In this document: piece by piece, positions 59,482 through 64,000 of the stretch
Numbering within the stretch: the first letter of the stretch is position 1
How the letters are laid out: every line of letters begins with the position of its first letter
NCBI RefSeq assembly: GCF_014198605.1
Contig: NZ_JACIHU010000017.1
Strand: one strand, 5' to 3'
DNA from: Rhizobium etli_C
Lineage (GTDB): Bacteria; Pseudomonadota; Alphaproteobacteria; Rhizobiales; Rhizobiaceae
Length of the DNA: 64,000 nucleotides
Position numbers and translations under genes: made by a program
Notes under the pieces: generated by a model
The model's input: only the letters and a program-made list of their open reading frames with translations
What the model was told of the DNA's origin: nothing
Database searches by the model: none

Positions 59482-61086
59482 ATGGAGCGGCTTGCGGACA
59501 GGGTTATCCTCGTCTGGGGGGTCAAACGGTCGTTGCTGGCCGTTGCTGCAGGGGCATTCGCCGTGCTGGCGCTGCCGCCCTTCGGCTTTTTCGCGGCGAT
59601 GTTCCTGTCCTTCACGCTGCTCGTCTGGCTGATCGACGGAGCGGCGGCTTCTCCTGAAAGCGGCCTGATCGGCAGCCTGTGGCCGGCCTTTGCGGTCGGC
59701 TGGCTATTCGGCTTCGGCTATTTCGTCGCCGGCCTCTGGTGGCTCGGCCATGCGCTTCTGGTCGACCAGGAGGAGTTCGCCTGGGCGCTGCCGCTCGCCA
59801 TCCTCGGCCTGCCGGCCTGTCTGGCGATCTTCTACGGGCTGGCTGTTGCGCTAGCCCGCATCTTCTGGTCCGACGGCATGGGGCGGATCGCCGCACTTGC
59901 GGCCGGCTTCGGGCTGATGGAATGGCTTCGCAGCGTCATCCTCACCGGTTTTCCCTGGAATGCCATCGGCTACGGTCTGATGCCGGTTCCGCTGATGATG
60001 CAGTCGGCGCATGTGATCGGCGCGATGGGCGTCACCGCCCTTGCCGTCTTCGTCTTTTCCGCCCCCGCCCTTGTCGGGACCCGGCAGGGCGCACGCACCG
60101 GCATTGCGATTGCCGTCCTGCTGTTTGCCGCCCATCTCGGCTACGGCACCTATGTTCTCTATCTGGCGCCGCGGCCGGCGCCGTTGCCCGAGGACAAGCG
60201 GCCGGTGGTGCGGCTGGTGCAGCCTGATATCGATCAGGCGGCGAAGATGGACAACGACGCCGATCGCAATGCGATCTTCGAGACGCATCTGAAGCTTTCG
60301 GCCGAGGCGCCGAGGAATGGCGGGCGCAAGCCCAATATCATCGTCTGGCCGGAAACCTCGATCCCCTTCATCCTGACCGACAACCAGGATGCGCTGACGC
60401 GGATCGCCGATACGCTCGACGACAACCAGATCCTGATCGCCGGCGCGGTGCGCGCCGAGGAGATGGGACCGGGCACACCGGTGCGCTATTATAATTCCAT
60501 CTATGTGATCGACGGCCGCGGCCAGATCATTGCCGCCTCCGACAAGGTGCATCTGGTACCCTTCGGCGAATATCTGCCCTTCGAAAACCTTCTCACCGAA
60601 CTCGGCATCCAGAACGTCGTCGAGATTCCTGGCGGGTTTTCGGCTGCCGCAAGCCGGCACCTGCTGACGCTGCCCGGCGGCCTCAATCTTTATCCGCTGA
60701 TCTGCTACGAGATCATTTTTCCTGATGAAATGACCGGCGACATCAAAGACGCCAACGCCCTCCTCAACCTCACCAATGATGCCTGGTTCGGCATGACGCC
60801 CGGCCCCTACCAGCATTTCCTGCAGGCGCGGGTGCGGGCGGTCGAGACCGGCCTGCCCCTGATTCGCGACGCCAATAGCGGCATTTCGGCGCTGGTGAAC
60901 GCCCACGGAGAAATAATCGCCGGCCTCGATCTTGGAGAAACCGGCTTTATTGATGCAACTGTCGATAGCCTCAGTGAAGGGTTCGGAACCACATACCCCC
61001 ACCAGACATACTTCTGGTTGACCGAGGCTCTGCTGATTTTGATTGCGCTGATCTCGCGCGGAGGTTTTATTTTAGGGTTGAATTGA
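59482..61086 (+). CDS. lnt: Apolipoprotein N-acyltransferase
   Basis: Adds the third acyl chain to lipoproteins in the inner membrane. About 534 residues: N-terminal helices (about 15-215), then the nitrilase-like domain with the catalytic Glu in WPETSIPF, Lys in SDKVHLVPFGEYLPF and Cys in LICYEIIFPDE. Starts at 59455 (TTG), 59470 and 59482 are in frame. 59482 has GGGAG at the right distance and gives MERLADRVILVWG. It pairs functionally with lspA at 34657. Confidence 0.94.
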   Translation: MERLADRVILVWGVKRSLLAVAAGAFAVLALPPFGFFAAMFLSFTLLVWLIDGAAASPESGLIGSLWPAFAVGWLFGFGYFVAGLWWLGHALLVDQEEFAWALPLAILGLPACLAIFYGLAVALARIFWSDGMGRIAALAAGFGLMEWLRSVILTGFPWNAIGYGLMPVPLMMQSAHVIGAMGVTALAVFVFSAPALVGTRQGARTGIAIAVLLFAAHLGYGTYVLYLAPRPAPLPEDKRPVVRLVQPDIDQAAKMDNDADRNAIFETHLKLSAEAPRNGGRKPNIIVWPETSIPFILTDNQDALTRIADTLDDNQILIAGAVRAEEMGPGTPVRYYNSIYVIDGRGQIIAASDKVHLVPFGEYLPFENLLTELGIQNVVEIPGGFSAAASRHLLTLPGGLNLYPLICYEIIFPDEMTGDIKDANALLNLTNDAWFGMTPGPYQHFLQARVRAVETGLPLIRDANSGISALVNAHGEIIAGLDLGETGFIDATVDSLSEGFGTTYPHQTYFWLTEALLILIALISRGGFILGLN

Positions 61087-61102
61087 CCAAAAACCCCTAA
61101 AA
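61070..61102. promoter_or_regulatory. Inverted repeat at the end of lnt, upstream of praR
   Basis: TTTTAGGG (61070-61077) and CCCTAAAA (61095-61102) pair across 17 bases, spanning the lnt stop codon. It may be a weak terminator or an operator for praR, which starts 136 bases further on. Confidence 0.35.
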
Positions 61103-61237
61103 TTGCATAGTGATGACAATCGGCGTTCCTAACGTATGTTGGAAGGTGGGTTCCCACCGACTGCAACGTGGCGTTTTGGGATGGATCAGGGGCATGCCGG
61201 TTGGACACAGGTTGAAATTCGTAGCTAGGGCACGACC

Positions 61238-61657
61238 ATGATAGAAAACAAGAAAAAGCCGAATCCCATCGACATCCATGTTGGCAGCCGCATTCGCCTC
61301 CGCCGAACGATGCTCGGCATGAGCCAGGAAAAGCTTGGTGAAAGCCTCGGCATCACCTTTCAGCAGATCCAGAAATATGAAAAGGGTACCAACCGCGTCG
61401 GTGCAAGCCGTCTGCAGAACATCTCGAGCATTTTGAACGTCCCGGTCTCCTTCTTCTTCGAGGATGCACCCGGCGAACATTCCGGCGCCATCGGCGGCAT
61501 GGCCGAAGCCTCCAGCTCGAATTATGTCGTCGACTTCCTCTCCTCCTCCGAAGGCCTGCAACTCAACCGCGCCTTCGTGAAGATTTCCGATCCCAAGGTT
61601 CGCCGCAAGGTCGTGGAACTGGTCAAGGCGCTTGCGGCCGAAGCCGACGCCGACTGA
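61238..61657 (+). CDS. praR: XRE-family regulator, PraR-like
   Basis: A 139-residue repressor. The helix-turn-helix is at about 12-70 (VGSRIRLRRTMLGMSQEKLG, GITFQQIQKYEKGTNRVGAS), followed by a short helical tail (VRRKVVELVKALAAEADAD). The sequence and its place between lnt and metK match R. leguminosarum PraR, which represses biofilm and quorum-sensing genes. In other alphaproteobacteria such proteins are generic Xre regulators. A terminator follows. Confidence 0.85.
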   Translation: MIENKKKPNPIDIHVGSRIRLRRTMLGMSQEKLGESLGITFQQIQKYEKGTNRVGASRLQNISSILNVPVSFFFEDAPGEHSGAIGGMAEASSSNYVVDFLSSSEGLQLNRAFVKISDPKVRRKVVELVKALAAEADAD

Positions 61658-61683
61658 TCACAGCTCCCTTCGCAGAATGGAAG

Positions 61684-61706
61684 GCGGCCGAAAGGCCGCT
61701 TTTTTG
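61684..61706 (+). terminator. Rho-independent terminator after praR
   Basis: GCGGCC (61684-61689), tetraloop GAAA, GGCCGC (61694-61699), then six T. It separates praR from metK. Confidence 0.88.
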
Positions 61707-61740
61707 CGTTTTTGGGGCAAAATTTGTCACTTTGCCGCAG

Positions 61741-61760
61741 ATATAAAGATATATTTATGT
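61741..61760. promoter_or_regulatory. AT-rich inverted repeat in the metK promoter region
   Basis: ATATAAAGATATATTTATGT is close to a perfect palindrome: 16 of 20 positions equal the reverse complement. TTGTCA at 61724-61729 could be a -35 element, which would put this site over the -10. It fits an operator for a regulator of methionine / S-adenosyl compounds such as SahR (inference). No SAM riboswitch pattern was recognised. Confidence 0.5.
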
Positions 61761-61834
61761 CCTTCTGCGCTTGTCATCGGCGCCCGAACTGAGTACCTAC
61801 TAGCAGGCTTTTATTCTTTGAGGGGAATCCCGGA

Positions 61835-63088
61835 ATGCGCGCGAATTATCTCTTTACCAGCGAATCTGTTGCCGAAGGTCACCCGGACAAAGTGTGTGAC
61901 CGCATCTCCGACGAGATCGTCGATCTGGTCTACCGCGAAGCGGCCAAGACCGGCGTCAATCCGTGGGGCGTGCGCATTGCCTGTGAAACGCTGGCGACGA
62001 CCAACCGCGTCGTCATCGCCGGCGAGGTCCGCCTGCCGCCGAGCCTGATGAAGAAGGACAAGGACGGCAACGACGTCATCAATCCCTCGAAGTTCAAGGC
62101 CGCCGCCCGCCGCGCGATCAAGGATATCGGCTACGAGCAGGACGGCTTCCACTGGAAGAAGGCAAAGATCGACGTGCTGCTGCACTCGCAGTCGGCCGAC
62201 ATCGCCCAGGGCGTCGACAGCGCCGCCGACCAGCAGGGCGACGAGGGCGCCGGCGACCAGGGCATCATGTTCGGTTATGCCTGCCGTGAGACGCCGGACC
62301 TGATGCCGGCGCCGATCTATTATTCCCACAAGATCCTGCAGCTGCTGGCCGTCGCCCGCAAGAAGGGTGATGGCGAAGTCGCCAAGCTCGGCCCCGACGC
62401 CAAGAGCCAGGTGACCGTCCGCTACGTCGACGGCAAGCCGTCGGAAGTAACCTCGATCGTGCTTTCCACCCAGCATCTCGACGACAGCTGGGACTCCAAC
62501 AAGGTCCGCGCCGTCGTCGAACCTTACATCCGCGAAGCGCTCGGCGAACTGAAGATCGCCGACGATTGCAAGTGGTACATCAACCCGACCGGTAAGTTCG
62601 TCATCGGCGGACCGGACGGTGATGCCGGCCTCACCGGCCGCAAGATCATCGTCGACACCTATGGCGGTGCGGCGCCGCATGGCGGCGGCGCATTCTCCGG
62701 CAAGGACACGACCAAGGTCGATCGTTCGGCCGCCTATGCCGCCCGCTACCTCGCCAAGAACGTCGTGGCCGCCGCCCTTGCCGACCGCTGCACGATCCAG
62801 CTTTCCTACGCGATCGGCGTCGCCCAGCCGCTGTCGATCTATGTCGACCTGCACGGCACCGGCAAGGGCGTGTCCGAGGACCAGGTCGAAGCGGCGATCC
62901 GCGAGAACATGGACCTGTCGCCGTCGGGCATCCGCCGTCACCTCGATCTCAACAAGCCGATCTACGCCAAGACCTCGGCCTACGGCCATTTCGGCCGCAA
63001 GGCCGGCCGTGACGGCTCGTTCTCCTGGGAGCGCACCGACCTCGTGAAGGCGCTCAAGGAAGCCGTCAAGACCAAGGTCGCTGCATGA
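61835..63088 (+). CDS. metK: S-adenosylmethionine synthetase
   Basis: Makes SAM from methionine and ATP. The 417 residues are longer than E. coli MetK (384), as in other rhizobia. Motifs are SVAEGHPDKVCDRISDEIVD, GDEGAGDQGIMFGYACRET (ATP site) and GGAAPHGGGAFSGKDTTKVD (phosphate loop). GAGGGGA lies upstream of the ATG. trmB overlaps by 4 bases, so the SAM maker and a SAM user are coupled. The window encodes several other SAM users (miaB, two methyltransferases). Confidence 0.97.
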   Translation: MRANYLFTSESVAEGHPDKVCDRISDEIVDLVYREAAKTGVNPWGVRIACETLATTNRVVIAGEVRLPPSLMKKDKDGNDVINPSKFKAAARRAIKDIGYEQDGFHWKKAKIDVLLHSQSADIAQGVDSAADQQGDEGAGDQGIMFGYACRETPDLMPAPIYYSHKILQLLAVARKKGDGEVAKLGPDAKSQVTVRYVDGKPSEVTSIVLSTQHLDDSWDSNKVRAVVEPYIREALGELKIADDCKWYINPTGKFVIGGPDGDAGLTGRKIIVDTYGGAAPHGGGAFSGKDTTKVDRSAAYAARYLAKNVVAAALADRCTIQLSYAIGVAQPLSIYVDLHGTGKGVSEDQVEAAIRENMDLSPSGIRRHLDLNKPIYAKTSAYGHFGRKAGRDGSFSWERTDLVKALKEAVKTKVAA

Positions 63089-63786
63089 CGGATATGGAAC
63101 GCCGGGGACGGGCGACCGAAGCCTTTTTCGGTCGCCGCAAGGGCAAGGCCCTGCGCGAACAGCAGGCTGAGACGCTAAATAGCCTGCTCCCGGCATTCCT
63201 CGTCGACCTCTCGGCGGCTCCTCCGGAGCCGCTGACATCCCTCTTTCCGGTTGCCGTCGAAACAGTGCGCCTGGAAATCGGTTTCGGCGGCGGCGAGCAT
63301 CTGATCCACCGCGCCTTGGAAAGGCCTTCGACCAGCTTCATCGGCGTCGAGCCCTTCGTCAATTCCATGCAAAAGCTGTTGTCGCGCATCGGCGAGACGG
63401 GGGCGCGCAATATCCGCGTCTACAACGACGATGCGACGCAGTTGCTCGACTGGCTGCCGGACGCGTCGCTCGACCAGATCGACCTGCTCTATCCCGATCC
63501 CTGGCCGAAGCGGAAACACTGGAAACGCCGCTTCGTCTCGAAAACCAACCTCGACCGCTTTCACCGCGTGCTGAAGCCCGGCGGCCTGTTCTGCTTCGCC
63601 TCCGACATCGACACCTATGTGAACTGGACGCTGCTCAAATGCCGCGACCACGGCGGCTTCGACTGGCTCGCCGGAAATGCGGCGGACTGGCTGATGCCTT
63701 ACGCGGGCTGGCCGAGCACGCGTTACGAGGCCAAGGCGCGACGCGAGGGCCGGTCTTCGGCCTATCTGACGTTCAGGAAGATCTGA
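63085..63786 (+). CDS. trmB: tRNA (guanine46-N7)-methyltransferase
   Basis: Forms m7G46 in tRNAs using SAM. 233 residues. SAM motif LEIGFGGGEHLIHRALERP (about 68-86), FIGVEPFVNSM, and the family signature YPDPWPKRKHWKRRFV (about 134-149) with catalytic Asp. The C-terminus has STRYEAKARREGRSSAYLTF. The start overlaps the metK stop (ATGA). Confidence 0.95.
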   Translation: MTDMERRGRATEAFFGRRKGKALREQQAETLNSLLPAFLVDLSAAPPEPLTSLFPVAVETVRLEIGFGGGEHLIHRALERPSTSFIGVEPFVNSMQKLLSRIGETGARNIRVYNDDATQLLDWLPDASLDQIDLLYPDPWPKRKHWKRRFVSKTNLDRFHRVLKPGGLFCFASDIDTYVNWTLLKCRDHGGFDWLAGNAADWLMPYAGWPSTRYEAKARREGRSSAYLTFRKI

Positions 63787-63955
63787 GAGTCGGCGAACGC
63801 GGTGTCCGGCGCGAGCTGACGGCCCAAGGCGGTCGTTACCTCGCGCTTTGCAATATCTGCGATAAATTGATGGAAGCAGTGAAGGGCGCCAATGAATGGC
63901 GTGCAGTGTGGCCCCCTTGCATGTTCAATTTGCGCTGATTGTTGGATGATCGGTG

Positions 63956-63989
63956 CGCACTCCGGCGGATGGCCATCCGCCGGAGTGCG
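63956..63989. repeat. 34-bp perfect palindrome after trmB
   Basis: A continuous perfect palindrome with half CGCACTCCGGCGGATGG and no spacer, 170 bases after trmB. It lacks a T-run. It may be an intergenic repeat or a factor-independent stop signal for genes beyond the right edge. The stretch 63787-63955 holds no supported gene. Confidence 0.65.
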
Positions 63990-64000
63990 GACGGCCGGGA

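Noticed and set aside
61657..61834. SAM-sensing riboswitch upstream of metK
   Set aside because: The sequence was read for SAM-II and SAM/SAH-like patterns and none was recognised. The only strong structures are the praR terminator and an AT-rich palindrome. A covariance search would settle it.
1..64000. CRISPR arrays, tRNA or rRNA genes, prophage or insertion sequences
   Set aside because: No regularly spaced repeats, no tRNA-like cloverleaf sequence, and no transposase, integrase or phage gene were seen on either strand.

Overview
The window is chromosomal DNA from an alphaproteobacterium of the order Rhizobiales, most likely genus Rhizobium (R. leguminosarum / R. etli group). The reasons are the high GC content, overlapping ATGA gene junctions, rhizobial ornithine-lipid genes (olsB, olsA), a globin-coupled chemoreceptor, a praR-type regulator next to lnt and metK, and a gene order remembered as typical of rhizobial chromosomes (lptC-lptA-lptB-rpoN-hpf-ptsN; olsB-malic enzyme-mutS-glnD-murJ-trpS; tsaB-rimI-mur-olsA-miaB-phoH-ybeY-corC-lnt-praR-metK-trmB). 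No database search was possible. Species is not certain.

Layout. 1-1.5 kb: an ECF sigma factor, its RskA-type anti-sigma factor and the start of a secreted fasciclin-domain protein, all on the minus strand. 1.6-7.6 kb: argB, an ArsR-type repressor divergent from a fatty acid desaturase, an FMN-dependent lactate dehydrogenase, and an ada / PEP-mutase-family pair. 7.9-13.9 kb: a DUF805 membrane protein, a HAD nucleotidase, an EF-hand protein, a LOG-family protein, and dapD-dapE of lysine and peptidoglycan synthesis. 14-17.1 kb (minus): def, a FitAB/VapBC-like toxin-antitoxin pair, fmt and truA, so the toxin-antitoxin pair sits inside the initiator-methionine operon. 17.1-23.7 kb: two chemoreceptors (one cytosolic with a globin sensor, one membrane-bound), rmuC and ribokinase. 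23.7-29.3 kb (minus): the lptC-lptA-lptB-rpoN-hpf-ptsN cluster joining LPS transport to nitrogen control. 29.5-35.2 kb: sppA, ihfB, lapA-like, GNAT, CoxG-like, then a tightly overlapping RNA methyltransferase pair with lspA. 35.2-48.8 kb: hybrid histidine kinase, olsB with a Pho-box-like sequence, malic enzyme (minus), mutS, a small unknown gene, glnD and murJ. 49-54 kb: M15-like peptidase, VOC protein, trpS, UspA, Nfu, tsaB, rimI, mur. 54-64 kb: olsA, miaB, phoH, ybeY, corC, lnt, praR, metK, trmB.

The region is mostly core genome. Accessory elements are the toxin-antitoxin pair, the DUF805 segment and several families of intergenic palindromic repeats. No tRNA, rRNA, CRISPR array, prophage or insertion sequence was seen. 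The most interesting leads are regulatory: AT-rich palindromes between the ArsR gene and the desaturase, a perfect palindrome in front of the toxin-antitoxin pair, a Pho-box-like site before olsB, a reversed -24/-12 sequence upstream of rpoN, and an AT-rich inverted repeat upstream of metK.
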